A stretch of 64,000 nucleotides of DNA from an uncultured Myxococcales bacterium (lineage in GTDB: Bacteria > Myxococcota_A > UBA9042), in assembly GCA_903896545.1 (NCBI GenBank), contig CAITYF010000108.1:1-64000 (forward strand), written 5' to 3'. The number at the start of each line of letters is the position of its first letter. Position 1 is the first letter of the stretch. Below, piece after piece: positions 31,087 through 41,180 of this stretch. Both the position numbers and the translations under genes were made by a program. Under the pieces are notes generated by a model, which was not told the DNA's origin, ran no database searches, and saw nothing but the letters and a program-made list of their open reading frames with translations.

Positions 31087-32906
31087 ACGCCATGACCGCA
31101 CGCGTTGCTGCGACCTGGCTGGTCGCCCTCGCCGCCGCTGTGTCTGGCTGCCGTCGCGACGCGCAGGCGCCGCTGAACCAGCAGAGCATGTTCCCGGAGG
31201 CGGACGCTTCCGCTGCCGCGCCGCCGGCAAGCGCCGCGGGGACGTTGGCGCGCGCAGAGCTCGTCAAAGAGCGGGAGCCCAATGACCAGCCGGATGAAGC
31301 GCAGGCGGTCTCCAGCAACGCGTTGATTGAAGGGGCTTTGGCTCCGCCGAACGGCGCGGCACCGCCCAAGCCGGTCAAGGGGCGCAAGACCAAAGGCACC
31401 GGCCATGGCGACGCGGATTGGTACCGGCTCGCTGCGACGCCGCCTGGACAGCTCGTGCAAATCGACCTCCGCGAAGGTCCACCGTGCGCGGTCCTGGAGC
31501 TCTACGACGACGCGGGGCGCACGCTGATCGCCAAGGCGCGTGCGAAGGGCGGAATTCGCCCGGTGCTGCCGTCGATTGGTCCGGATGCTCACGCCTCGCT
31601 GGTGCGCGTGACGTGCGACGGCGACGGCGCGGGGCCGTACAAACTCGCGGTGTTCACGCGACCGACGCGGCCGGATGAAGAGCTGGAACCCAACGGGAAT
31701 CCGCGGCAGGCGAGTCAAGCGCTCATCGCCGGGCAGTCGCTGCAAGGGTCGCTCGCGCCGGAGAGCGACGTCGACGTGTTCGTGCTCGATTTTGCCCAAG
31801 CCGGCGGCGTCGACGTTTGGGTGCTGAGCGTCACGCCAGTACCCGGCGTGGTGATCGAGTTGTCGCTTCTGGATTCCGGCACGCTGGAGCCGCTGCTGGT
31901 GCGGAAGTCGGCCAAGGACGGCGGCATCGTGTTGCCGGATCTCGCGCCATCCCGGCTGCCCAAGCGCACGCTCGTGCAGTTGAAAGCGTTGACGGGTCAG
32001 GCTCCGGATCAGCCGTACGTGTTGACGCTGACGCCGCTTCTGCCGGCGGGCTGCACCAAGCAGGCGGACTGTCCGGACCGCCTGCCCGTGGAACGCGAGC
32101 CCAACGAGACGCGGATGACCGCGCAGCAGTTGCCGGTCGGCAAGCTTGTGAACGGCTTTCTGGACAGCGCGAGCGACGTGGACTCCCTGGAGCTCGCGTG
32201 CCAGCCGGGCGCGGTGGTCAGGCTCTTGGCCACGCCGCCTGCAGACGCGACGTTGCTGCTGCAGGTCGGCGACGGGCCGGATACGCTGCAGATCGAAGGC
32301 ACAGGCCCAGGTCAGCCGGTTGTCGTGGCGGGCGTCACAGCGTCGACTGGTCGGCTGGGCGTCGTGCTGCGCGCCAAGGGTGAAGCACTGAAGGCAACGG
32401 AGCCATGGCGCCTGGAGTCGAGCGCTTCGATCGACGCGCGCTTTGAAGTCGAAGCGGGCGACGAACGCAAGCTGCTCAGTCTCTTGGCCCCCGTTCACGC
32501 GTTGGTACCGGTGGCGCCCGACCCGCAGACGACGTGGCGCGGCGGTTGGGCGCGGACGGGCGCGCTGTTGCCCGCGGGCGACGTCGATGCCTTTGGATTG
32601 GACCTGCGTGAGCGCAGCGGGCCGACCGGCTTAAAACTGAAAGGGCTGGACGATGGCCAACCCGGACTTGCCTGCACGATTCTGGACGCCCGCGGCCACG
32701 AGGTCGTGCACACGGCAATCCAGACGACGCCGGGCGATCCGGGACTGCCGTTGTCGCTGCCGCCAGGCCTGTATTCGGTGGTGATGTCCGCCAGTAAGCC
32801 GCGGGCCAGCGCGAACGTCTACACGGTGACTTTGGAGAATGCGCCGGAGAACGCGCAACTGCCGTCGCCGGTCACGCCAACGGAAGCGCCATCGATCAAG
32901 CAGTAA
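31071..32906 (+). CDS. Lipoprotein with tandem PPC-like beta domains
   Basis: LAAAVSGCRRD lipobox; KEREPNDQPDEAQAV...GDADWYRLA, LEPNGNPRQASQALIAGQSLQGSLAPESDVDVFVLDF, EREPNETRMTAQQLPVGKLVNGFLDSASDVDSLEL. Confidence 0.7.
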   Translation: MRYTLNAMTARVAATWLVALAAAVSGCRRDAQAPLNQQSMFPEADASAAAPPASAAGTLARAELVKEREPNDQPDEAQAVSSNALIEGALAPPNGAAPPKPVKGRKTKGTGHGDADWYRLAATPPGQLVQIDLREGPPCAVLELYDDAGRTLIAKARAKGGIRPVLPSIGPDAHASLVRVTCDGDGAGPYKLAVFTRPTRPDEELEPNGNPRQASQALIAGQSLQGSLAPESDVDVFVLDFAQAGGVDVWVLSVTPVPGVVIELSLLDSGTLEPLLVRKSAKDGGIVLPDLAPSRLPKRTLVQLKALTGQAPDQPYVLTLTPLLPAGCTKQADCPDRLPVEREPNETRMTAQQLPVGKLVNGFLDSASDVDSLELACQPGAVVRLLATPPADATLLLQVGDGPDTLQIEGTGPGQPVVVAGVTASTGRLGVVLRAKGEALKATEPWRLESSASIDARFEVEAGDERKLLSLLAPVHALVPVAPDPQTTWRGGWARTGALLPAGDVDAFGLDLRERSGPTGLKLKGLDDGQPGLACTILDARGHEVVHTAIQTTPGDPGLPLSLPPGLYSVVMSASKPRASANVYTVTLENAPENAQLPSPVTPTEAPSIKQ

Positions 32907-33213
32907 GTTCGCCGCGCCGCGCCTTATCGATCCACAGCGCCAGTTCGCGTTCAATCCGCGCCCTTGCACGCGCCTCGAACGGTCGCGCCAAGAATGGGAT
33001 GTCGATCTCGACGTCGATCAGACCCGGACGCAGCCGAATCCGCGGCTTCAGGTGAAACCCTTTGATGGTGAAAGCGACGACGGCCTCGTCGGGGCTCAGC
33101 CAGTCGGGCGTGATGTGCGACGTTGGAAAGCGCGCCTGAAAGTGCGCCAACGCCGCGGCCGCCGCACGCCGCGCGAGGTCTGGGGCCAAATCGTGGGCGA
33201 TCGTCTGCTTCAC
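32896..33213 (-). CDS. Polyhydroxyalkanoate system-like family protein (PHA_gran_rgn-like)
   Basis: GTG start; VKQTIAHDLAPDLARRAAAAALAHFQARFP...LIDVEIDIPFLARPFEARARARIERELALWI; 11-bp convergent overlap with the upstream + gene. Confidence 0.5.
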   Translation of the reverse strand: MKQTIAHDLAPDLARRAAAAALAHFQARFPTSHITPDWLSPDEAVVAFTIKGFHLKPRIRLRPGLIDVEIDIPFLARPFEARARARIERELALWIDKARRGELTA

Positions 33214-33214
33214 G

Positions 33215-33550
33215 CTACTTCCTCGCCAGTTCATCCGCACGCTGCCGCGCGTGCGCCCAGAGCGCCACCAGCGGTTCGTCGGCCCAACTCTGCACGACTG
33301 TGCCGGCGGGGTCCAGCAACACAACCAACGGCAGCGGTTCGTCGCTCCGAAAGTCGGCCCCCAAGCGCTGCGCGGCCGCGCGTTCGCTCACCAGGACAAC
33401 CTGCAGGTCAACGGCGTCCAGCGCAGCCAGCTCGTGCCGCGGCCCGGTCGCGATGCCCCAGAAATGTCCGGTGTGTGCCCGCGGATCCAGACGCCCAGTG
33501 GGCAGGTCCAGCGCAGGCAGCGGATCGCCCGGTCGCAACAGGAGCGCCAT
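33215..33550 (-). CDS. Small peroxiredoxin/thioredoxin-fold-like protein lacking cysteine
   Basis: LLRPGDPLPALDLPTG...LQVVLVSERAAAQRLGADFRSDEPLPLVVLLDPAGTVVQSW; no Cys in 111 aa. Confidence 0.5.
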   Translation of the reverse strand: MALLLRPGDPLPALDLPTGRLDPRAHTGHFWGIATGPRHELAALDAVDLQVVLVSERAAAQRLGADFRSDEPLPLVVLLDPAGTVVQSWADEPLVALWAHARQRADELARK

Positions 33551-33559
33551 CAGCTGACC

Positions 33560-35977
33560 TCAGAAGGAGTTGCCGATCGTAAACTCGAACACCAGCGGAT
33601 TCTCGCCCGGCCGTGGGTTCAGCGGGACGCCCCATTCAAAGCGCAGCGGACCGACCGGCGAAAACCAGCGGATGCCCCAGCCGATCGACTCGCGCATGTT
33701 GGCCAGCGACATGGACTCGCCCTCGCCGAACGCGTTGCCGATGTCAAAGAAGAGGAGCGCACGCAAGTTCATCGGCGCCTTCAGAATCGGCATTTCCAGT
33801 TCGTTGTTCAGGTACAGCTGCTTGGTGCCGCCGTTGTGGAACGCGGACATCGTTGCGCCAGGATCCGAACTGGTTGGAATGTAGATCGCGGGGCCCAAGG
33901 AATTGCGCACGAAACCACGGACGTTGTAGATGCCGCCGATGAAGAAGCGCTCGAAGAGCGGCACGACCTTGCCTTCCGGCGCGTGAATCCAGCCGCCGAC
34001 GAGGTTGAACTTCAACACGGCTTCAGCGGGCAGCGGCACGTAGCGGCGAATGCGGCTGACGACGCGGAGGAACTCGTTGTCGGAGCCGAGCGCTGGGAGC
34101 GCGTACTCGCCCGTCGTCGTGATGAACCAGCCGGTGTTTGGGAACATGCGGTCGTCGCGCGAGTCGTAGCTGAGGGTCGCCTTCAACGCTGACGTCAAGC
34201 CAGAAGCAAAGAGCGAGGCGATGGGCACGTCCGTGCGTCCGGACAAACCGCCGATTGCCGTTTCCGCCTGCTCGACTTGGTAGCCGCCTTCCAAAATGAC
34301 GGTGTCCGTGAGGCGATAGCCCCAGCTCATGCTGCCGCCCTTGGAGCGCCGCGTGAAGTCGGTGTAGAGCTGGTCGTAACGGAAAAGGTCGGTCGAGAAC
34401 GTGACCTTTGAGTCCATGAAGTACGGCTCAAAGAACGACGCCTGGAACATCGTGCGGATCGAGGAAATCGAGCCTTGAATGCTGAAGCGCTGACCGCGAC
34501 CAAAGAAGTTGTCCTTGGAGATTTGCGCGGTCGCGATGAAGTTGTCGAGTGACGAGAAGCCCATGCCGACCTGGAACGTGCCGGTCGTGCGCTCTTTGAC
34601 TTCGACGACCACGTCGACCACTTGCGGCAGCGCCGTCGGCTTGGTCTTGATCTCCACTTTCTCAAAGTAGCCAAGGCGCTGCACACGCGCCTGTGAGGTC
34701 GTGATCTTCTCTTCGCTGTACAGTTCACCTTCGCCGATCAGCAGTTCACGACGCACCACTTTGTCACGCGTCGAGCCGCCGCCGCGCACGCTGATTTGGC
34801 CGAAGTAGACTTTCTTGCCCTTCTGGATGTGGTAGGTCCAGTCGACGGTCTTCTTCTCCTGATCCGGCACCGACTCGTTGGACGCCGTTGCGTGCGCGTA
34901 GCCGTAGTTCTTCTGTGCGTTGGCCAGCATCTGACCGTCCTGCTGCGCAAACTGGTAGTTGAAGATCTCGCCTTCTTTCAACTGCAGCTTTTCTTTCAGC
35001 TTTTCAACGGGCTGCTCCTCAACGCTGTCGCCCGTGATGAGCACTTTGCCGACCTTGAACTGCGGACCTTCGTGCACGCGGATCGAGATCGAGATGTAGC
35101 GCAGGTCCGGCGACAGGCTGACGACCGGGTCATCGACCTTGGCCTGAATGTAGCCCTTTGTCAGGTAGAGGTACTGGATGATCTGGACGTCCGTTTCCAG
35201 CGTTTCGCGCTTGAAATTTCCGGACTTGGAGATCGCGCTCAGGATCGACCCTTCTTGCGTGCGCAACACCGCCTTGATGTCCTTGTCGTCGACGCCCTCG
35301 TTGCCAAGGATGTCGATCTGGCGGACTTTGACCTCGGCGCGCTCTTGCACCTCAAAGATGACCTTCACCTGATTGTCCGGCAGTGGCTCCGTGCGGTGCC
35401 GAACCGTGGCCAGGAAGTAGCCTTCCTCGATGTACAGATCCTTGATCTTTTGGATGTTCGCGGTTGCGTCGTTGGGCGAATACAGGTTGTTCACCCGCAG
35501 ATCGACGACCTTCATGACGTCGTCGTCGCTCTGGGCATCGTTGCCCACGATCTCGATCGCAGCGATCGACGGACGCTCCAGAACTTGATAGCGGACGACG
35601 ACGCTACCCGGTCCGGCCATCTTCAGACCGACCTTCACGTCATCAAAGAGGCCCATCGTCCAAATGCGTTTCTGATCCTCGGCGACAGCGGTCGGATCGA
35701 GCTGCTGCCCCACTTTCACGCGGATTTGGTTCAGCACAGTTTGCTTGTCGACGCGCTCGATGCCACCCAGCTCGACCGCCGTCACGACCATCGCCAAGTC
35801 CGTGGCTTCCGGCTCAGCGTCCGCGGCCGGATTGGACAGGCTCAGTCCGGACGAACCGCCCAAGGCACCGCGACCAAAAGCCGTTGGCTCCTGTGCAGTG
35901 GCGCGCAATGCATACAGCCCCGCGCACGCGCAGAGCACGACGCAAACGCGCGCCAGATTCGCCAAGCGACGGTTCAT
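33560..35977 (-). CDS. bamA: Outer membrane protein assembly factor BamA (Omp85)
   Basis: POTRA repeats, then [28 protein letters not shown]...[19 protein letters not shown]...[20 protein letters not shown]...FEFTIGNSF. Confidence 0.95.
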   Translation of the reverse strand: MNRRLANLARVCVVLCACAGLYALRATAQEPTAFGRGALGGSSGLSLSNPAADAEPEATDLAMVVTAVELGGIERVDKQTVLNQIRVKVGQQLDPTAVAEDQKRIWTMGLFDDVKVGLKMAGPGSVVVRYQVLERPSIAAIEIVGNDAQSDDDVMKVVDLRVNNLYSPNDATANIQKIKDLYIEEGYFLATVRHRTEPLPDNQVKVIFEVQERAEVKVRQIDILGNEGVDDKDIKAVLRTQEGSILSAISKSGNFKRETLETDVQIIQYLYLTKGYIQAKVDDPVVSLSPDLRYISISIRVHEGPQFKVGKVLITGDSVEEQPVEKLKEKLQLKEGEIFNYQFAQQDGQMLANAQKNYGYAHATASNESVPDQEKKTVDWTYHIQKGKKVYFGQISVRGGGSTRDKVVRRELLIGEGELYSEEKITTSQARVQRLGYFEKVEIKTKPTALPQVVDVVVEVKERTTGTFQVGMGFSSLDNFIATAQISKDNFFGRGQRFSIQGSISSIRTMFQASFFEPYFMDSKVTFSTDLFRYDQLYTDFTRRSKGGSMSWGYRLTDTVILEGGYQVEQAETAIGGLSGRTDVPIASLFASGLTSALKATLSYDSRDDRMFPNTGWFITTTGEYALPALGSDNEFLRVVSRIRRYVPLPAEAVLKFNLVGGWIHAPEGKVVPLFERFFIGGIYNVRGFVRNSLGPAIYIPTSSDPGATMSAFHNGGTKQLYLNNELEMPILKAPMNLRALLFFDIGNAFGEGESMSLANMRESIGWGIRWFSPVGPLRFEWGVPLNPRPGENPLVFEFTIGNSF

Positions 35978-36753
35978 GCCTGCGCCTCCGCAGTGGGCGT
36001 GAAGTCGTCATCCGAACCGTCGTCCATTTGAATCTGCCCGTCCGCCATGCGCAGCACGCGCGCCATGCGTCGCGCCAATTCCGGATTGTGGCTGACGACG
36101 ACGAAGCTCGTGCCGGTCTCGCGGTTCAGGGCTTCCATGAGCGCGTGCATCTCTTCCGCCGTGCGGCCATCGAGGTTGCCCGTGGGCTCGTCAGCCAGGA
36201 CGACGCGTGGCTGCATGACCAGCGCCCGCGCCAGAGCGACCCGCTGTTGCTCGCCGCCCGAAAGCTCGCCGGGATGGTGAGCCAGACGATCGCGAAGCCC
36301 CACGCGGTCCAGCAGCGTTCGCGCCCTTTCGCGGGCCTCTTTCTGGTTCTGCCGGGCGATGAGCGTCGGCATCAGGACGTTTTCGTACGCCGTCAGTTCA
36401 GGCAGCAAGTGATGGAATTGAAAAACAAATCCAATGCTTCGATTGCGCCACGCAGCGACTTGTTCGTCCGATCGGAGGTCCAGCTTTTCGCCGCCCCAGG
36501 TGATCGTTCCGGCGCTTGGGACGTCCAGCGCACCCAAAAGATGCAGCAAGGTCGACTTACCGGACCCGGACCGGCCAACAATCCCAACCATATCGCCGGG
36601 ATAGAGATCGAGATCAACGCCGCGCAGCACTTCAATTCGCCGACTACCTAAGTCAAACCAACGCCGCAGGCCACGCGCCGAAATCAACGGCTCGCGCGCA
36701 AGACTTGCGTCATGTTCAGGCGTTACGTGCATATTCACAGCCCAATCACCCAT
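35974..36753 (-). CDS. lolD: Lipoprotein-releasing ABC transporter ATP-binding protein
   Basis: [28 protein letters not shown]...[33 protein letters not shown]; next to the FtsX-type permease. Confidence 0.9.
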   Translation of the reverse strand: MGDWAVNMHVTPEHDASLAREPLISARGLRRWFDLGSRRIEVLRGVDLDLYPGDMVGIVGRSGSGKSTLLHLLGALDVPSAGTITWGGEKLDLRSDEQVAAWRNRSIGFVFQFHHLLPELTAYENVLMPTLIARQNQKEARERARTLLDRVGLRDRLAHHPGELSGGEQQRVALARALVMQPRVVLADEPTGNLDGRTAEEMHALMEALNRETGTSFVVVSHNPELARRMARVLRMADGQIQMDDGSDDDFTPTAEAQA

Positions 36754-39154
36754 GCCTCAACCCCTCGAGTGGCGTGAAGCGGGCCGCACTTGTAGCAGGA
36801 AACACAGTAGCCACAAGGGACAAGGCGACTGCCGCGAGCGCAACAGCGGCGATTTCTGCCGGTTGAATGCTGACCGGGAGGGTCCGCACGTAGTACGCCT
36901 CGGGCAATTGAATGCCCAGACGCTCGATCAGGAGGCACGTGCCGAGGCCCAAAATCGCGCCTGCCGTCGTACCAATCAGGCCAATGGCGCCGCCCATCTG
37001 CACAAACGCCGAACGGATCGACGCGGCGGTGGCGCCCATCGCACGCAGCATGCTGATGCCGTCGCGCTTCTGCAGAATCACCATCGTGAGCGCCGAAACG
37101 ATCGAAAATCCGGCGACGAGGATGATCAGCGTGAGCACGAGGAACACGACGAGGCGTTCGAAGGCGAGAGCAGAGAACAGCGAGCGGTTCATCTCGCGCC
37201 AGTCGATGGTCTCGATGTCCTTGGGTTGTCCTGCCTCACGCAGCGCCTGACGTACGGCTGTCAGGACGGTGTCAGGATGTTCCGGATCGTCCAAACGGAG
37301 CTCCAGCACGTTGGCCTCACCATCCAGGTTGAAGTAGCGCACGGATTCGGCCAGCGTCACGTACGCGACCTTGCTGTCCGCCTCGTAGAGTCCCGTTTCA
37401 AACGTCCCCGCGACGCGGAACGTGCGCACGCGCGGCCGCAATCCCGTCGGCCCGATGTCGCCATCGGGCGTGATCACTTCGACGCGGTCGCCGAGTTCGA
37501 CTTGCAGGGAACGCGCCAGTTCGGCGCCAAGCAAAATGCCCGGAGCGACCGGCATGTCCATTCGGGTCGCGACAAACGGCGTGTCGTCAGCGCCGCGCAG
37601 CCCAGTGGGCGGCTCCAGTGCGGCGTCGAGCGTCGAACCACTTGGCATCACCAGTGCGTCCGGCAGCGTTTCAGGCAGCGGCTCTTTGGCCGTCGAGCCC
37701 AGCATCCGTACGTTGCCGCCGGAAGGCATCACGAGCATCCGCGGATCGACGGGCACAGGGCGATCGGTCTGCGGCGGCGATGGCTCCGCAGGCCCCGGTG
37801 CGAGCTTCAGCAGCGTGTCCATGTCGTGGCCCTGCGGCTTCTGCGGATCGCTGACAACGGCGGGGGCCGGCGGCATGTCTTCTGGCTCAGACGCGGGCTT
37901 GCGTTCGAGCGCACGGTCGGACGCCAGTGACGTTGGTTGCTGCAAGAGCGTGAGGCCGCCCGTCACGAGCGTGCCGCCCAGTTCCCGCTGTACTTCAGGC
38001 AGCGACGGGTCGATACCGCGCACAGCGACGAAGTTGTTGACGTTGAACGCGGACGACAGGATCGCATCGCCACGCACCTGTGGACTCAGCGCAGCAACGC
38101 CGGGAATCTTGCGGAGTCGCGCGCCCAGCGCGGCCACCTGTTGGAGCGGCTGGACGCGACCCGGACGCTCGATGAGCGCGTGCGCGTTCGCGACGAGCAT
38201 CTTCTGCCGCAGATCGTGGGCAAAACCGCCCATCACGGAAAGCACCACGATGAGCGCCCAAACGCCCGCAGCGACGCCAACAATTGACACAAAAACGGGC
38301 ACCGACACCTTCGCTTGGCCTTGCAGCACGAGGTAACCCGCGACGAGTGCGAGGGGCAGAGCGAGCGACAGAAGCGGAGTTTGCGCGGCAGTCTGGCGGA
38401 GCGCCAGGCCCAGTCCGAGCGCGACGAGCGCCAAGGCGGCAACCATCAACCCGCGGCGTTGCAGGCGCTCCGGACGGCCGACTTCCCCGCCGATGCGAAC
38501 GCCGGCGATGAGGGACGCGACCACGAAACCGAGCAGCAGCGCCAACGGCTCGACGCGGCTCAGCACGGGCGGCACGCGCGCCAGAATGGCGGCGACAAGG
38601 AGCCCCACGCCCAGCGCGAGCACGAGCGGGACGGAGCGCAACACACGAACCGGCAGGGCAGCGCAAACGAGGAGAATCACGTGCAGACTGAGCCACGCAA
38701 GCGCGTTGCGCAGCGCGGTGGCACCCAGCGTTGGATCGGGCGATTGCAGCCACAGCGCGGTGCCGCCCGCCCCCAGCACGAGCAGGACCAGAATCTCCAG
38801 CCAGTTGCGCCAAGTCGCCGGGGGCGCTTCCTTACCCGCGTCGACTTGCGCCAGGTAGAACTGCCACGCGCGCACCGGCAGCGGCGCACGCTGGCGTGGG
38901 GCGCGCAGGAAGGACCACGCGACGAACGTGCTCGCGCGGTGCCGCCACGGCAGCGTCGCCAAACGTACGAGGCCAAGACCGACAACAGAGAAAATCGCCG
39001 CGACCGCGATCGCCGCGATGATGACACCCAGCAATTGCACGACGAGCCAGGTCTGAAACCCGATTTGCGCGTCGCCCGAGCGCACAAGCGCCTCAGGCAC
39101 CGCGACAAGTGCCGCGAGCAGGACGCCCGTCAGCAGGCGCCGAAGGTGGTGCAA
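36746..39154 (-). CDS. LolC/LolE-type ABC permease with extended N-terminal membrane region and proline-rich periplasmic insertion
   Basis: [39 protein letters not shown]...[61 protein letters not shown]. Confidence 0.85.
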   Translation of the reverse strand: MHHLRRLLTGVLLAALVAVPEALVRSGDAQIGFQTWLVVQLLGVIIAAIAVAAIFSVVGLGLVRLATLPWRHRASTFVAWSFLRAPRQRAPLPVRAWQFYLAQVDAGKEAPPATWRNWLEILVLLVLGAGGTALWLQSPDPTLGATALRNALAWLSLHVILLVCAALPVRVLRSVPLVLALGVGLLVAAILARVPPVLSRVEPLALLLGFVVASLIAGVRIGGEVGRPERLQRRGLMVAALALVALGLGLALRQTAAQTPLLSLALPLALVAGYLVLQGQAKVSVPVFVSIVGVAAGVWALIVVLSVMGGFAHDLRQKMLVANAHALIERPGRVQPLQQVAALGARLRKIPGVAALSPQVRGDAILSSAFNVNNFVAVRGIDPSLPEVQRELGGTLVTGGLTLLQQPTSLASDRALERKPASEPEDMPPAPAVVSDPQKPQGHDMDTLLKLAPGPAEPSPPQTDRPVPVDPRMLVMPSGGNVRMLGSTAKEPLPETLPDALVMPSGSTLDAALEPPTGLRGADDTPFVATRMDMPVAPGILLGAELARSLQVELGDRVEVITPDGDIGPTGLRPRVRTFRVAGTFETGLYEADSKVAYVTLAESVRYFNLDGEANVLELRLDDPEHPDTVLTAVRQALREAGQPKDIETIDWREMNRSLFSALAFERLVVFLVLTLIILVAGFSIVSALTMVILQKRDGISMLRAMGATAASIRSAFVQMGGAIGLIGTTAGAILGLGTCLLIERLGIQLPEAYYVRTLPVSIQPAEIAAVALAAVALSLVATVFPATSAARFTPLEGLRHG

Positions 39155-40885
39155 CTACGCCCCCGCCCCGTCGCCGGAAGTCTGCTCAGCGTTGTCAGCC
39201 TTCTGCGCGAGTTCCGGCCGCATGTGCGGAAACAGAATGACTTCGCGGATGTTCTCGCTGTTCGTCAGAAGCATGACGAGCCGATCCACACCGATGCCGC
39301 AACCCGCGGTCGGCGGCAGGCCGTATTCCAGCGCGCGGATGTAGTCGAGGTCCATTTCCATGGTTTCCTCGTCGCCCTTCGCCTTTTGCAGCAGCTGCGC
39401 CTCGAAACGCTCGTGCTGGTCGACCGGATCATTCAACTCGGAAAACGCGTTGGAAATCTCGATGCCGCCGATGAAGAGCTCAAAGCGATCGACGAAATCC
39501 GGCTGCTGATCGTTGCGGCGTGCCAAGGGCGACGTCTCCGCCGGGTACTCCATCACGAAAGTCGGCTGCACGATGTGCGGCTCGGCGATCGCTTCAAACA
39601 GCTCCACCTGCACCTTGCCCAGCGACGCGTGACTGTCGATATGCACGCCCAGCTCCTCTGCTTTCTTGCGTAGCGCACCTTCATCGGCGATTTGCGCGTC
39701 CGTCAGTCCGCCCCACTCGCGCAGACCGTCGCGGATCTTGACGCGGCGAAACGGCGCTTGCAGTTCAATCACGCGCGGCGTGCCATCGGCGTTCTTGCCC
39801 CAGGTCACCGTCGTCGATCCCGCCACCGCGACAGCAAGTTCCGCGATCAACGTCTCAACTTCGACCATCAGGTCTTCGTACGTCGCGTACGCCCGGTAGA
39901 ATTCCAGCATCGTGAATTCCGGATTGTGGCGAACGCTCAGGCCCTCGTTGCGGAAGTTGCGGTTGATTTCGTACACGCGCTCGATACCGCCCACGACCAG
40001 CCGCTTCAGGTACAGCTCCGGCGCGATGCGCAGGTAGAGCGGCATGTCCAGCGCGTTGTGGTGCGTGCGGAACGGGCGCGCCGCTGCACCGCCCAGAATC
40101 GGGTGCATCATCGGCGTTTCGACTTCCACGTAGCCGGCGCGATCCAGAAAACCGCGGATGCCCTGCAGCACTTTGGCGCGCCGCCGGAACGTCTCGCGGA
40201 CGTCGTCGTTCACGATCAGATCGACGTAGCGCTGCCGCAGCCGCGTCTCCGTGTCGGAAAGCCCGTGCCACTTGTCGGGCAGCGGCCGTACAGCCTTCGT
40301 CAAAATACGCAGCGCGGGCTCGTCGTTCGCCGCCAGATGCAGGCTCGGCTCGGACGTCTTGGTGCGGAAATAGCGCCCCTGCCCACCCACGATGTCGCCG
40401 ATGTCCAAACGCGGACCGTCCCACGCGGCGCCTTCGGTCGGCTTGAAGAGCGCGTCAAAAGTTTCCGGGTCGGCATCGCGCGAGAAGAAGAACTGAAACG
40501 TCGCGCCTTCCTGGTTGCGACGTTCCAACCCCGCCGTCTCGCGCAGATCATCGTCATTCTTGCGCGCGGCGGGCAGATGCACAGCGGCGCGATCCTGAAC
40601 GCGAAGGAACGCGACCTTGCCTTTGACGTTGATCGCGAGCACGCGCCCCGCCATCCTCGTCCACGGCGCGGGCAGCTTCACGGCACCGGCGTCCAGCACC
40701 GGCTCGCTCGTCTCCGCGATCGCCGAGAACGGCGCAAGGCGCAGCGGATCGGCCGCAAACCAGGCGTACGCGTCGGTCGACGTCGCCGTAGGCACAAAAT
40801 CGTTGGGATAAGGCACCTGACCAGCGGCACGCACGGCGGCAATCTTGGCCAACCGCTGCCGCATCAGTTCATTCCGTTCAAGCAT
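39155..40885 (-). CDS. lysS: Lysyl-tRNA synthetase (class II)
   Basis: FLDRAGYVEVETPMMHPILGGAAARPFRTHHNALDMPLYLRIAPELYLKRLVVGGIERVYEINRNFRNEG...GLPPTAGCGIGVDRLVMLLT. Confidence 0.97.
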   Translation of the reverse strand: MLERNELMRQRLAKIAAVRAAGQVPYPNDFVPTATSTDAYAWFAADPLRLAPFSAIAETSEPVLDAGAVKLPAPWTRMAGRVLAINVKGKVAFLRVQDRAAVHLPAARKNDDDLRETAGLERRNQEGATFQFFFSRDADPETFDALFKPTEGAAWDGPRLDIGDIVGGQGRYFRTKTSEPSLHLAANDEPALRILTKAVRPLPDKWHGLSDTETRLRQRYVDLIVNDDVRETFRRRAKVLQGIRGFLDRAGYVEVETPMMHPILGGAAARPFRTHHNALDMPLYLRIAPELYLKRLVVGGIERVYEINRNFRNEGLSVRHNPEFTMLEFYRAYATYEDLMVEVETLIAELAVAVAGSTTVTWGKNADGTPRVIELQAPFRRVKIRDGLREWGGLTDAQIADEGALRKKAEELGVHIDSHASLGKVQVELFEAIAEPHIVQPTFVMEYPAETSPLARRNDQQPDFVDRFELFIGGIEISNAFSELNDPVDQHERFEAQLLQKAKGDEETMEMDLDYIRALEYGLPPTAGCGIGVDRLVMLLTNSENIREVILFPHMRPELAQKADNAEQTSGDGAGA

Positions 40886-41024
40886 GCGGGGATTCCATTG
40901 CGCGAAGCAGGTTCGTCGAGGCGCGAGCGCGCCCGCAGTGGTTCGACCGAGCGTACTCTGAGTACGCGACCGAGGACCGCGAGGACGTAAGCCGCGGATC
41001 GGCGAAGCTGCGAAGCGCAATCAG

Positions 41025-41098
41025 TCGGGGCGACAGGATTTGAACCTGCGACTCCTAGACCCCCAGTCTAGTGCGCTACCAGGCTGCGCTACGCCCCG
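41025..41098 (-). tRNA. tRNA-Pro (anticodon GGG)
   Basis: Minus strand CGGGGCGTAGCGCAGCCTGGTAGCGCACTAGACTGGGGGTCTAGGAGTCGCAGGTTCAAATCCTGTCGCCCCGA folds as a cloverleaf with loop CTGGGGG; CCA not encoded. Confidence 0.95.
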
Positions 41099-41180
41099 AG
41101 ACGCGCAGGTGGAGCCCACGCGAGGCGCGAAGTTGTAGCACAACAAGACGCTTCGCGCAAGGCTGTTCCGCGCGTCGCAG

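Noticed and set aside
36746-38858. Plus-strand ORFs (392, 304, 452 aa) opposite the LolC/E permease
   Set aside because: Antisense composition; no domain similarity
39155-41020. 45-residue N-terminal extension of LysS
   Set aside because: The extension translates the palindromic intergenic repeat; the real start is likely the ATG at 40885
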